DNA of 64,000 bases from Georgenia soli (GTDB taxonomy: Bacteria; Actinomycetota; Actinomycetes; Actinomycetales; Actinomycetaceae): contig NZ_PDJI01000004.1 of the NCBI RefSeq assembly GCF_002563695.1, positions 1,798,001 to 1,862,000 on the forward strand, in the 5' to 3' direction. The notes under the pieces were generated by a model. It worked only from the letters and a program-made list of their open reading frames with translations. It was not told the DNA's origin and did not search any database. The position numbers and the translations under genes are program-made. Positions 1 to 7,963 of the stretch are shown in pieces; the first letter of the stretch is position 1; each line of letters opens with the position of its first letter.

Positions 1-432
1 CGTGTCCCCCAGGCCCTGCTCGCCGAGCTCGCGCAGCCGTCGTGCCAGCCGGACCAGCTCGGGCCCCTGCCCCGCGCCTCGCGCCTGCGCGGCGAGCCTG
101 GCCGCCGTCGGCTCCACCGCATGACGCAGCTGAGTCAGGCTGCGCAGCTGCGCGTCCCGTCCCGGGCCGGCGAGGCGCCAGCCGATGACCCGCGGGTCGA
201 GGACCGTCCAGGTGCTGACGTCCTGGACGACGACGCCGACACGGCGCCGGGGCTCCACCATGCCGAGTGACTCCAGCACGCGCACCGCCTCGCGGACGAC
301 CGTCCTGGAGACGCCGAAGCGCGCCTCGAGCCGCGCGAGCGTGAGGACCGTTCCCGCCGGGTGAACGCCCGCAGCGATCTCCCGACCTAGCCGGTCGAGC
401 AGGTCGCTGTGCAGCACCGGTGCTGCCGCCAT
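1..432 (-). CDS. FadR-type GntR transcriptional regulator (C-terminus off window)
   Basis: The minus strand reads open from an ATG at 432 to the window edge (144 residues). The N-terminus is a GntR winged helix (LARLEARFGVSRTVVREAVRVLES, quoted in parts: LEARFGVSRTVVREA), followed by a wing (EPRRRVGVVVQD) and the start of an all-helical FCD-type ligand domain containing the typical QLRHAVEPTAARLAA stretch. FadR-subfamily proteins usually run about 220-240 aa, so roughly the last third is missing because of the window edge. It is divergent from the GntP permease, with a palindrome-like site between them that recurs before the SDR gene. I infer it is the local repressor of the sugar-acid genes and responds to a sugar acid or its phosphate; the ligand is unknown. 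Confidence 0.88.
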   Translation of the reverse strand, partial: MAAAPVLHSDLLDRLGREIAAGVHPAGTVLTLARLEARFGVSRTVVREAVRVLESLGMVEPRRRVGVVVQDVSTWTVLDPRVIGWRLAGPGRDAQLRSLTQLRHAVEPTAARLAAQARGAGQGPELVRLARRLRELGEQGLGDT

Positions 433-447
433 GCCGCCTCCGGGTGG

Positions 448-471
448 TTTGGCAAAGGTGTGATCTTTCTG
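448..471 (+). promoter_or_regulatory. Putative GntR operator overlapping the gntP promoter
   Basis: The core CAAAGGTGTGATCTTT (453-468) has inverted AAAG...CTTT ends and is flanked by TTTGG and CTG. A copy matching at 20 of 24 positions lies at 2372-2395 before the SDR gene. TGTGAT (459-464) could serve as the -10 hexamer, so binding would block transcription. The site sits between the divergent regulator and permease genes. It is an inferred operator; no binding data. Confidence 0.65.
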
Positions 472-544
472 TAAGGGTACCGGACAGTCCCCGTGCCGAT
501 ACCCCTCCTTCCGCGCGGGCGCATACCTATCGATGGAGACTTTC

Positions 545-1921
545 ATGGAAGATTGGACTCAGACCCTGGGAGCAGGCCCGCTCCTGGGGATCGCCGCGGG
601 TGCGATCGCGCTGATCCTGATCCTGGTCATCAGGTTCAAGATGCACGCGTTCCTCGTACTCATCCTCGTGAGCTTGCTCACCGCGTTCGCCACGGGCATC
701 CCCACCAACGCCATCGTGGACACGATGGTGTCCAGCTTCGGCGGGACCCTCGGCTCCGTGGCCCTGCTCGTCGGGCTCGGCGCCATGCTCGGCAAGCTCG
801 TCGAGCACAGCGGCGGCGCGAAGGTGCTGGCCGACAAGCTGGTCGACGTCTTCGGCGAGAAGCGGGCGCCGTTCGCACTCGGCATCGCGTCGTTGATCAT
901 GGGCTTCCCCATCTTCTTCGACGCCGGCCTCGTGGTCATGCTGCCGATCATCTTCGCCGTCGCCCGCCGCCTCGGGAACAACGTGCTGCTTTTCGGCATC
1001 CCGGCGGCCGCCGCCTTCTCGGTCATGCACGTGTTCACGCCGCCGCACCCCGGACCGGTGACCGCCACCGAGCTCTACGGCGCCAACCTCGGCCTCGTGC
1101 TGCTCGTCGGCATCATCATCGCCTTCCCGCTCTGGTACGTCTCCGGCTACCTGTGGGGCCTTCGCGTGGGCAAGAAGTACGTCCTGCCCATCCCCGGCTT
1201 CTTCGGCGAGATCGACGCCGACCAGCCCAAGAACCTGCCCAGGGTCGGCACCGTCGTCGCGATGCTGCTGCTGCCGCTCGGGCTGATCTTCCTCAACACC
1301 GGGCTGGACTTCCTCCGGTCCCTGGGCGTCGTCTCCGCGGACGCCACCTGGTTCCAGGTGCTGTCCGCCCTCGGCGAGTCGCCCGTGGCGCTGCTGATCT
1401 CCGTGCTGGTGGCCACCTGGGTGCTCGGCACGCGACGCGGCGAGCACGGCACGGCGCTGGAGAAAGTTCTCGACTCCTCCCTCGGGCCGGTCTGCTCCGT
1501 CATCCTCATCACGGGTGCCGGTGGCATGTTCGGCGGCATCCTTCGCGCCTCGGGCATCGGCGACGCCCTGTCCGACTCGCTCGACGCGATCGGCCTGCCG
1601 GTCATCTTCGCGGCCTACGTGATCGCCGTCGTCATGCGCGTGGCGCAGGGTTCGGCCACGGTCGCGCTGGTCACTGCGGCGGGTCTCATGGCTCCGGCGG
1701 TCGCCGCGGGCGACTACAGCGCCATGCAGGTCGTCGCCATCACCATCGCGACCGCTGCCGGCTCCGTCTTCGCCGGGCACGTCAACGACTCGGGCTTCTG
1801 GCTGGTCGGCCGCCTCATGGGCATGGACGTCAAGACCACCCTGAAGACCTGGACCGTGCAGCAGACCATCGAGTCGGTGCTGGGCTTCCTCCTGGCGCTG
1901 CTGGTCTTCGCGATCTTCTAG
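545..1921 (+). CDS. gntP: GntP-family gluconate/sugar-acid:H+ symporter
   Basis: The product is 458 aa, the normal length for GntP permeases (about 440-460 aa), and is hydrophobic throughout with roughly 12-14 membrane spans. Family signatures are visible: GFPIFFDAGLVVMLPI, the HVFTPPHPGP loop, ITGAGGMFGGILRASGIGDAL and HVNDSGFWLVGRLMGMD. An in-frame ATG at 533 exists, but the ATG at 545 has GGAG at 535-538 with 6 nt spacing, so I prefer 545. The family imports gluconate and relatives such as idonate or keto-gluconates by proton symport at the inner membrane. Its position beside a GntR regulator and sugar-acid dehydrogenases fits this. Exact substrate is not decidable from sequence. Confidence 0.9.
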   Translation: MEDWTQTLGAGPLLGIAAGAIALILILVIRFKMHAFLVLILVSLLTAFATGIPTNAIVDTMVSSFGGTLGSVALLVGLGAMLGKLVEHSGGAKVLADKLVDVFGEKRAPFALGIASLIMGFPIFFDAGLVVMLPIIFAVARRLGNNVLLFGIPAAAAFSVMHVFTPPHPGPVTATELYGANLGLVLLVGIIIAFPLWYVSGYLWGLRVGKKYVLPIPGFFGEIDADQPKNLPRVGTVVAMLLLPLGLIFLNTGLDFLRSLGVVSADATWFQVLSALGESPVALLISVLVATWVLGTRRGEHGTALEKVLDSSLGPVCSVILITGAGGMFGGILRASGIGDALSDSLDAIGLPVIFAAYVIAVVMRVAQGSATVALVTAAGLMAPAVAAGDYSAMQVVAITIATAAGSVFAGHVNDSGFWLVGRLMGMDVKTTLKTWTVQQTIESVLGFLLALLVFAIF

Positions 1922-1968
1922 TCGCCACGTCCCGCGGCGCACGCGCCCTGGGACCACGACCACCACAG

Positions 1969-2002
1969 GGACGGTCGCCGGGCACACGCCCGGCGACCGT
2001 CC
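1969..2002 (+). terminator. Hairpin terminator after gntP
   Basis: GGACGGTCGCCGGGC and its exact complement form a 15-bp perfect stem with an ACAC loop, 47 nt after the gntP stop. There is no strong T-run, as is common in high-GC actinobacteria. It separates gntP from the catabolic genes. Confidence 0.75.
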
Positions 2003-2209
2003 TCGTCTTTCACGCCCCGACCGCCCGCTACGCCTGGCTCCACTACTCGCGACCGCCAGCCCCTCACGCCCTCCGCCTGCTCCGCTACCCGCGACCGCCG
2101 CAACCCTCACGTGCTACGCCTGCCCCGTCACGGCTACGCCAGCGACCCGGCCACCAGGCAGCCGCCCACCGCGGGTCGAATCGCCGAGCGCGGGTGGAGA
2201 ACCATGCGT

Positions 2210-2360
2210 GGTCGGCGCGAAAGGGCGCGGTCGGCGCGAAAGGGCGCGCTCGGCGCAAAGGCGCGCGGTCGGCGTAAAGGGGCGCGGTCGGCGCGAAAGG
2301 GCGCAGCCGGCGCAAAGAGCGCGGTCGGCACCAAAGCGCGCGGTCGGCACCAGAGAGCGC
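2210..2360. repeat. 19-bp tandem repeat array (8 units)
   Basis: Eight units of consensus GGTCGGCGCGAAAGGGCGC lie head to tail; seven are 19 bp and one (2305-2322) is 18 bp. Early units are nearly identical and later ones drift (for example GGTCGGCACCAGAGAGCGC). The array fills the gap (2003-2543) before the catabolic operon and ends 11 bp before the putative operator at 2372. I see no gene in 2003-2543. There are no spacers, so it is not CRISPR. Confidence 0.9.
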
Positions 2361-2371
2361 GGCGCACGCGG

Positions 2372-2395
2372 ATTGCCAAAGGTATGATCTTTGTG
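2372..2395 (+). promoter_or_regulatory. Second copy of the putative GntR operator with TATGAT -10
   Basis: The core CAAAGGTATGATCTTT (2377-2392) matches the gntP-side site except for one A/G. It contains TATGAT (2383-2388), a good -10 hexamer, so a bound repressor would cover the promoter of the 2544-6995 operon. The leader to the SDR start is about 150 nt. Confidence 0.65.
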
Positions 2396-2543
2396 CGAGC
2401 CTGTGAACTGAGGCACGGAAGAGTCAGGCATGACGTCACGGACGACGGCGCCCCCGCTGGCACCCGCCGACCAGGTCCCGCCCGGACCGACGCCGCCCGG
2501 CGCGCACGAGCCACCACACTCCCCGGATCGGCAAGGAAGAACG

Positions 2544-3314
2544 ATGGTCAACTCCCTCTTCGACATCACCGGCAAGCTGGCGTTCGTCACCGGCTCCTCC
2601 CGCGGGCTCGGCAACGCCCTCGCCGTCGGCCTGGCCCAGGCGGGCGCCCGGGTCGTGCTGCACGGCCGCGACGCGGACGCCCTGAAGAAGGCGCAGGAGC
2701 ACATCACGGCCATCACCGGCACGCCGACGCCGGCCGTCTCCTTCGACGTCACCGACCAGGCCGCCGTCCGCGACGGCGTCGCCGCGCTGGTCGCCGAGCA
2801 CGGCGTCCCGGACGTCCTCGTCAACAACGCCGGCATCCAGCGCCGCGCCCCGTTCAACGACTTCGACGCGGACGACTGGGACGACATCGTCGCCGCGAAC
2901 CTCTCCAGCGCCTTCTACGTCTCGCAGCAGGTCACGCGCGGCATGGCCGAGCGCGGCTCCGGCAAGGTCATCAACATCGGGTCCGTGCAGTCGATGCTCG
3001 CCCGCCAGACCATCGCGCCCTACTCGGCCACCAAGGGCGGCGTCGTCATGCTGACCAAGGGCATGGCCGCCGACCTCGCCCGCTTCAACATCCAGGTCAA
3101 CGCCATCTCCCCCGGGTACTTCGCCACCGAGATGAACAAGGCGCTGGTCGAGGACGAGGCGTTCAACAGCTGGGTGATCAACCGAACCCCCGCCCAGCGC
3201 TGGGGCAGGTTCGAGGAGCTCGTCGGCACGCTGGTCTACCTGGCCTCGGACGCCTCGAGCTTCGTCTCCGGCCAGAACATCTTCGTCGACGGCGGCATGA
3301 CCTCGGTCGTCTGA
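2544..3314 (+). CDS. SDR oxidoreductase, likely gluconate 5-dehydrogenase
   Basis: The product is a 256-aa classical short-chain dehydrogenase. The cofactor motif TGSSRGLG is at 16-23, NNAG near 94-97, and the catalytic Ser147, Tyr160 and Lys164 are in GSVQS and YSATK. The start at 2544 has AAGGAAG about 5 nt upstream; an in-frame ATG at 2430 would add 38 Pro/Arg-rich residues unlike the family. Length, the opening NSLFDITGKLAFVTG and context (GntP, idonate-DH-like enzyme, Entner-Doudoroff genes) fit IdnO/Gno, which interconverts 5-keto-D-gluconate and D-gluconate with NAD(P)H. Related SDRs act on 2-keto-3-deoxygluconate or mannonate, so the substrate is inferred. It is the first gene of the operon under the second operator. 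Confidence 0.78.
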   Translation: MVNSLFDITGKLAFVTGSSRGLGNALAVGLAQAGARVVLHGRDADALKKAQEHITAITGTPTPAVSFDVTDQAAVRDGVAALVAEHGVPDVLVNNAGIQRRAPFNDFDADDWDDIVAANLSSAFYVSQQVTRGMAERGSGKVINIGSVQSMLARQTIAPYSATKGGVVMLTKGMAADLARFNIQVNAISPGYFATEMNKALVEDEAFNSWVINRTPAQRWGRFEELVGTLVYLASDASSFVSGQNIFVDGGMTSVV

Positions 3315-3371
3315 CCCGACCCGTCCCGCCCGCACCGTCCCCCAGACACCGAGACACCCGAGAGAAGCGAC

Positions 3372-4388
3372 ATGAGAGCGATCGTCATCCACGGCAAGCA
3401 GGACCTGCGCGAGGAGGAGGTCCCGACCCCCGAGCCCGGCGAGGGGCAGGTGCGCCTGCGCATGGCGTTCGGCGGCATCTGCGGCTCCGACCTGCACTAC
3501 TACTACGAGGGCGCCAACGGCGCGTTCGTGGTCCGCGAGCCGCTGGTGCCCGGCCACGAGGTCTCGGGCACCGTCGACCTCGACCCCTCGGGCGAGCTCG
3601 CCCCCGGCACCCCGGTCACCGTGCACCCGGCCACCTTCGGCACCCCCGAGCCCGGCCTGGAGAACCACCGCCACCTGTGGCCGAACGGCGCCTACCTCGG
3701 CAGCGCGTCCACCTGGCCGCACACCCAGGGCGGGATGAGCGAGTACCTCCTCGTCACCAAGGACATGGTGCGGGTGCTGCCGGACAGCCTGCCGCTGCGC
3801 CGCGCGGCCCTGGCCGAGCCCCTCGCCGTCGGCCTGCACGGCATCAAGCTCGCCGGCGGCGTCGAGGGCAGGACGGTCCTCGTCTCCGGCTCCGGCCCCA
3901 TCGGGCTGCTCGCCGCTGCCGGCGCGCTCGCGAAGGGCGCCGCCGAGGTCGTCGCCACCGACGTCCTGCCCGGTCCGCTCGAGCGTGCCCGCGCGCTCGG
4001 CGTCCACCGGACCATCCAGGTCACCGAGGAGGAGATCCCGGAGTCCGCCTTCGACGTTGTCCTCGAGTGCTCCGGCGCCCCCGCGGCCATCAACGCCGCG
4101 ATCGTGGCCACGCGCCGGGCCGGCACCTACGTCCAGGTCGGCATGGTCCCCAACGAGCCGAAGGGCATCAACCTCGCGCCCCTGATCTCCAAGGAGGTCA
4201 CGCTCCACGGGTCCTTCCGCTTCAACGACGAGATCGACGAGGCCGTGCGGATGCTCGACGCCACCCCCGGCATCGAGGACGTCATCACCCACGAGCTCCC
4301 CGCCGACCGGGCCGTCGAGGCCTTCGCCGCCGCCAAGGACTCCCAGTCCTCCGGCAAGGTCGTCGTCTCCCTGTGGCAGGACGCATGA
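3372..4388 (+). CDS. Zinc-type medium-chain dehydrogenase, L-idonate 5-dehydrogenase-like
   Basis: The product is a 338-aa MDR-superfamily enzyme. Catalytic-zinc ligands are visible as Cys37 (GGICGSD) and His62-Glu63 (GHE). The Rossmann motif GSGPIG is at 173-178. Late residues SKEVTLHGSFRFNDE resemble IdnD, which oxidises L-idonate to 5-keto-gluconate, the substrate of the upstream SDR. The loop that normally carries four structural-zinc cysteines (near residues 85-110) has none; it reads HPATFGTPEPGLENHRHLW. The enzyme probably binds only the catalytic zinc. It lies 57 bp after the SDR gene and its stop overlaps the next start. An alternative is a sorbitol- or threonine-dehydrogenase-like enzyme. 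Confidence 0.78.
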   Translation: MRAIVIHGKQDLREEEVPTPEPGEGQVRLRMAFGGICGSDLHYYYEGANGAFVVREPLVPGHEVSGTVDLDPSGELAPGTPVTVHPATFGTPEPGLENHRHLWPNGAYLGSASTWPHTQGGMSEYLLVTKDMVRVLPDSLPLRRAALAEPLAVGLHGIKLAGGVEGRTVLVSGSGPIGLLAAAGALAKGAAEVVATDVLPGPLERARALGVHRTIQVTEEEIPESAFDVVLECSGAPAAINAAIVATRRAGTYVQVGMVPNEPKGINLAPLISKEVTLHGSFRFNDEIDEAVRMLDATPGIEDVITHELPADRAVEAFAAAKDSQSSGKVVVSLWQDA

Positions 4389-5356
4389 GGATCGTCATCA
4401 CCGACTGCGACCACGCCTCGGTGGACATCGAGCGGGCCGTGGCCGGCGAGGCGGGGGCCGAGCTGGTCGTCGCCCAGGGCATCTCGCCCGCCGAGGTCAT
4501 CGCGAACGCCGAGGGCGCCGACGGGCTCGTCGTCCAGTACGCGCAGATCACCGCCGCGGTGATGGACGCCCTGCCGAACCTGAAGGCGGTCGGCCGCTAC
4601 GGCGTCGGGGTCGACACCGTCGACGTCGAGGCCGCCACGGCCCGCGGCGTCGCGGTGTGCAACGTGCCCGACTACGGCACCGAGGCGGTCTCGGACCACG
4701 CGATCGCCCTCGCCCTCGCCGTGAGCCGCGGGCTCGTGGCGCTGGACCGCGGCACCCGCGCCGGGCGCCCGAACCTGGCCGAGGTGAACCCCATCTTCCA
4801 GGTCCGCGGCCGCACGTTCGGCGTCCTCGGTTTCGGCGCGATCGGGCGGGCCACGGCCCGCAAGGCCGCCGGCGTCGGGTACGAGGTGGTCGTCCACGAC
4901 ACCGCCGTGGAGCCCGGCACCCTGACCGAGGAGGGCTACGAGGCCGTGTCGCTGGAGGAGCTGCTGCGCCGCTCCCAGGTGCTCTCGGTCCACGTGCCGC
5001 TCGTCCCGGCCACCCACCACCTCCTGGACGCCACCAGGCTCGCCCTCCTCCCGGAGCACGCGGTCGTCGTCAACACCTCCCGCGGCGGGGTCGTCGACAC
5101 CGACGCGCTGGTCGACGCCCTGCGGTCCGGCCACCTGCTGGGGGCGGGCCTGGACGTCTTCGAGACCGAGCCGCTGCCCGCCGACCACCCGCTCACCGAG
5201 CTCGACCGCGTGGTGCTCACGCCGCACGCAGGCTTCTACACCGAGGAGTCCTACGCGGAGCTGAAGCGGCGCACGATCCAGAACGTGGTGGACGTCGTCG
5301 CCGGGCGACGTCCGCGGAACATCCTCAACCCGTCCGTCCTCGGAGGGACCCGATGA
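4385..5356 (+). CDS. D-isomer-specific 2-hydroxyacid dehydrogenase
   Basis: The product is 323 aa, starting at an ATG that overlaps the previous stop (ATGA). The NAD(P) motif GFGAIG is at 149-154. The catalytic triad of the family is intact: Arg233 (NTSRGGVVD), Glu262 (DVFETEPLP) and His281 (LTPHAGF). The family includes phosphoglycerate dehydrogenase, hydroxypyruvate/glyoxylate reductase and 2-ketogluconate reductase. Tight coupling to sugar-acid genes favours a keto-gluconate reductase role, on 2-ketogluconate or its 6-phosphate as with KguD. There is no C-terminal ACT or ASB domain, which argues against SerA. Substrate is inferred from context. Confidence 0.8.
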   Translation: MRIVITDCDHASVDIERAVAGEAGAELVVAQGISPAEVIANAEGADGLVVQYAQITAAVMDALPNLKAVGRYGVGVDTVDVEAATARGVAVCNVPDYGTEAVSDHAIALALAVSRGLVALDRGTRAGRPNLAEVNPIFQVRGRTFGVLGFGAIGRATARKAAGVGYEVVVHDTAVEPGTLTEEGYEAVSLEELLRRSQVLSVHVPLVPATHHLLDATRLALLPEHAVVVNTSRGGVVDTDALVDALRSGHLLGAGLDVFETEPLPADHPLTELDRVVLTPHAGFYTEESYAELKRRTIQNVVDVVAGRRPRNILNPSVLGGTR

Positions 5357-6051
5357 CCGACGACGTCCTCGGCCCGGGGCAGGTTCCCGCCGACCACGCC
5401 GCGCTGCTGGGCCGGCTCGCCGGCCTGCGGCTGCTGCCCGTCGTCGTCCTGGAGGACGCCGCCGCCGCGGTGCCGCTGGCGTCCGCGCTGGTCGCGGGCG
5501 GCCTGCCGGTCGCGGAGGTGACCTTCCGGACCCCCGCGGCGGCGGACGCGATCCGCGCGATGGCCGACTCCGGCCTCACGGACCCCGACGGCGCCGGCCT
5601 CCTGGTCGGGGCCGGCACCGTCGTCACGCCGGGCCAGGTGGACGACGCCGTGGCCGCCGGGGCACGGTTCGTCGTCTCCCCCGGCCTGAGCCGCGCCGTC
5701 GTCGAGCGCTGCGCGGAGCACGGGGTGCTGGTGCTGCCCGGCACGGCGACGGCTACGGAGGTCCAGGCGGCCCTGACCATGGGGCTGCGCGCGGTGAAGT
5801 TCTTCCCCGCCGCGACCTCCGGCGGCCCCGCCGCCATCAGGGCCCTCGCCGCCCCGTTCCCGCAGATGCGGTTCGTCCCCACCGGGGGCATCACCGCGGC
5901 GGACGTCGGCGAGTACCTGGCCCTGCCCGCCGTCCTGGCGGCCGGCGGGTCCTGGATGGTGCCGGCCTCCGCCGTCGCCGCCGGGAACTTCGCCGAGGTC
6001 GAGCGGCTCACCGCGGCCGCGGTGGCGGCCACCCGGACGGCGGCGTCATGA
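5353..6051 (+). CDS. eda: KDPG aldolase (2-dehydro-3-deoxyphosphogluconate aldolase)
   Basis: The product is a 232-aa class I KDPG/KHG aldolase of normal length. Glu55 in EVTFRTPAA, the GAGTV turn, VSPG, and the Schiff-base Lys149 in AVKFFPA are all present, as is the phosphate-binding PTGGI. It cleaves 2-keto-3-deoxy-6-phosphogluconate to pyruvate and glyceraldehyde 3-phosphate in the cytosol. The start overlaps the preceding stop (ATGA), and its own stop overlaps the kinase start, indicating translational coupling. With the next kinase it forms the lower half of an Entner-Doudoroff-type route. Confidence 0.92.
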   Translation: MTDDVLGPGQVPADHAALLGRLAGLRLLPVVVLEDAAAAVPLASALVAGGLPVAEVTFRTPAAADAIRAMADSGLTDPDGAGLLVGAGTVVTPGQVDDAVAAGARFVVSPGLSRAVVERCAEHGVLVLPGTATATEVQAALTMGLRAVKFFPAATSGGPAAIRALAAPFPQMRFVPTGGITAADVGEYLALPAVLAAGGSWMVPASAVAAGNFAEVERLTAAAVAATRTAAS

Positions 6052-6995
6052 CGACGGCGCAGCCGGCCACGACGGACGCGACGCCCCTTCCCGAGGTGCT
6101 CTGCATCGGCGAGACGATGGCGATGGTGACCTCGGCCGACGCGGGCCCGGTCGCGACGGCGGAGACCTTCACGATCTCCCCGGGCGGGGCCGAGTCGAAC
6201 CTGGCCCAGCACCTCGCCGAGCTCGGCGTGCCGACGGCGTGGGTCTCCGCGCTCGGGGACGACCCCCTCGGCGACCGGGTGCTCGCGGCGATCGAATCCT
6301 CCGGCGTCGACACCCGGTGGGTGGTCCGCGACCCGTGCGCGAACACCGGCGTGTACGTGAAGGACCCGGGCGCGAAGGTCTACTACTACCGCAGGGGTTC
6401 CGCGGCCTCCCGGCTCGGGCCCATGCACGTGTCCGGGTGGCCGGTGGCGACGGCCCGCTGGGTGCACGTCTCCGGGATCACCCCGGCCCTGTCCGAGACG
6501 TGCCGCGCACTGCTCCCGACGGTGCTGGACGCCGCCCGGGACGCCGGTGCCGGGGTGTCCTTCGACGTCAACTACCGGCCCGCGCTGTGGTCGACGGCAG
6601 AGGCCGCCGAGGTGCTCCGCCCGCTCGCGGACCGCTCCGACGTCGTCCTGGTCGGCCGCGACGAGGCCGAGACGCTCTGGGGCACGCCCACCGCCGAGGA
6701 GATCGCGGCGCTCTTCCCGAACGCGGGCCGCGTCGTCGTCAAGGACGGCGCCGTCGAGGCCGTCGAGCTCGACCGCACGGACGGGACCGAGGTGGTCACC
6801 CGGGTCCCCGCCCGGGCCGTGGACGTGGTGGAGCCGGTGGGCGCCGGCGACGCGTTCGGCGGCGGCTACCTCGCGGCGCTGCTGCGCGGGGACGGCGCCG
6901 AGGGCCGCCTGGCGCTGGGCCACTCCCTCGCCGCCTGGGTGCTCGGCTCACCGGCCGACTACCGCTCCGGCCACGGCCCGCACGTGCACCTTTAG
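6048..6995 (+). CDS. kdgK: PfkB-family sugar-acid kinase (2-keto-3-deoxygluconate or 2-ketogluconate kinase)
   Basis: The product is a 315-aa ribokinase-fold enzyme. The N-terminal CIGETMAM and SPGGAESNLAQHLAELG stretches and the C-terminal GAGDAFGGGY anion-hole motif with catalytic Asp are present. This pattern is typical of KdgK, which makes KDPG for the adjacent aldolase. PfkB members such as KguK phosphorylate 2-ketogluconate instead, and the neighbouring 2-hydroxyacid dehydrogenase would then be the KguD partner. It is the last gene of the overlapping run; 126 bp separate it from the amino-acid transporter. Confidence 0.83.
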   Translation: MTTAQPATTDATPLPEVLCIGETMAMVTSADAGPVATAETFTISPGGAESNLAQHLAELGVPTAWVSALGDDPLGDRVLAAIESSGVDTRWVVRDPCANTGVYVKDPGAKVYYYRRGSAASRLGPMHVSGWPVATARWVHVSGITPALSETCRALLPTVLDAARDAGAGVSFDVNYRPALWSTAEAAEVLRPLADRSDVVLVGRDEAETLWGTPTAEEIAALFPNAGRVVVKDGAVEAVELDRTDGTEVVTRVPARAVDVVEPVGAGDAFGGGYLAALLRGDGAEGRLALGHSLAAWVLGSPADYRSGHGPHVHL

Positions 6996-7121
6996 AGCGG
7001 CGGGTCCGCGCCACGCCCGGCTTGCGCGACTGCCCATGGAGTGGACAGCTGACGATCGGGTGACGAACTCATGGTGGTATGCCTCACACTGTTACCACCT
7101 GCGCGACCTCCGGAGGCCGAG

Positions 7122-7958
7122 ATGACCGCTCGAACCATACGCGCCGCAGCCCTGGCGGCCGGTGCCGCCCTCTTCCTCGCCGCCTGCGGCGGTGGCGGTG
7201 GCGGCAGCGAGACCCCGGCGGGCGGTGGCACCGGCGCCACCGGCGCCGCCGCGAGCTTCGACCTCGTCAAGGAAGGCACCCTCACCGCCTGCTCCGAGGT
7301 GCCGTACCCGCCGTTCGAGGTCGAGGACCCCAGCAAGCCCAGCGGCTACGGCGGCTTCGACATCGACCTGCTGCAGGCGATCGCCGACAACCTCGGGCTC
7401 AAGCTCGCCGTCGCCGACGTCAGCTTCGACGCGCTGCAGTCCGGCACCACCCTCGTGGCCGGCCAGTGCGACGTCGGCGCCTCCGCCATCACGATCACGG
7501 ACAAGCGCAAGGCCAACCTCGACTTCACGGACCCGTACTACGACTCCCTCCAGTCGCTGCTCGTCCCGGCCGACTCGGACATCAAGAGCATCGACGACCT
7601 CGCGGGCAAGAACGTGGCGGTCCAGCAGGGCACCACGGGCCAGGCCTACGCCACCGAGCACGCCCCGGAGGCGAACCTCTCCGCCTTCCCCGGCGACGGC
7701 GAGATGTGGCCCGCGCTGCAGGCCGGCCAGGTCGACGCGATCCTGCAGGACCTGCCCGTCAACGTCGAGCACGCGAAGGCGGACAAGAACTACGTCATCG
7801 TCCAGGAGTTCGACACCGGCGAGCAGTACGGGTACGCCCTCGCCAAGGGCAAGAACCCCGAGCTGCTCAAGGCGATCAACACCCAGCTGAAGGACCTGCG
7901 CGACAACGGCACCTACCAGAAGATCTACGACTCCTACTTCGCCGCCAGCGGCTCCTGA
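7122..7958 (+). CDS. Amino acid ABC transporter substrate-binding lipoprotein
   Basis: The product is 278 aa. It has a lipoprotein signal with lipobox LAAC (Cys22), then a Gly-rich tether and an SBP_bac_3 fold. The stretches [38 protein letters not shown] and [12 protein letters not shown] are typical of polar amino acid binding proteins. The start at 7122 has GGAGG at 7112-7116; an upstream ATG at 7071 would bury the signal peptide. It binds an amino acid outside the membrane and delivers it to the two following components. The ligand is unknown; I do not see clear glutamine or arginine markers. Confidence 0.9.
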   Translation: MTARTIRAAALAAGAALFLAACGGGGGGSETPAGGGTGATGAAASFDLVKEGTLTACSEVPYPPFEVEDPSKPSGYGGFDIDLLQAIADNLGLKLAVADVSFDALQSGTTLVAGQCDVGASAITITDKRKANLDFTDPYYDSLQSLLVPADSDIKSIDDLAGKNVAVQQGTTGQAYATEHAPEANLSAFPGDGEMWPALQAGQVDAILQDLPVNVEHAKADKNYVIVQEFDTGEQYGYALAKGKNPELLKAINTQLKDLRDNGTYQKIYDSYFAASGS

Positions 7959-7963
7959 CCCCC

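Noticed and set aside
2430..2543. N-terminal extension of the SDR gene
   Set aside because: The added 38 residues are Pro-rich and unlike SDR starts; AAGGAAG supports the ATG at 2544.
2111..4384. One very long reading frame running into the 2-hydroxyacid dehydrogenase
   Set aside because: It is an Arg/Pro-rich out-of-frame translation of the SDR and idonate-dehydrogenase-like genes, a GC-skew artefact. The real start is at 4385.
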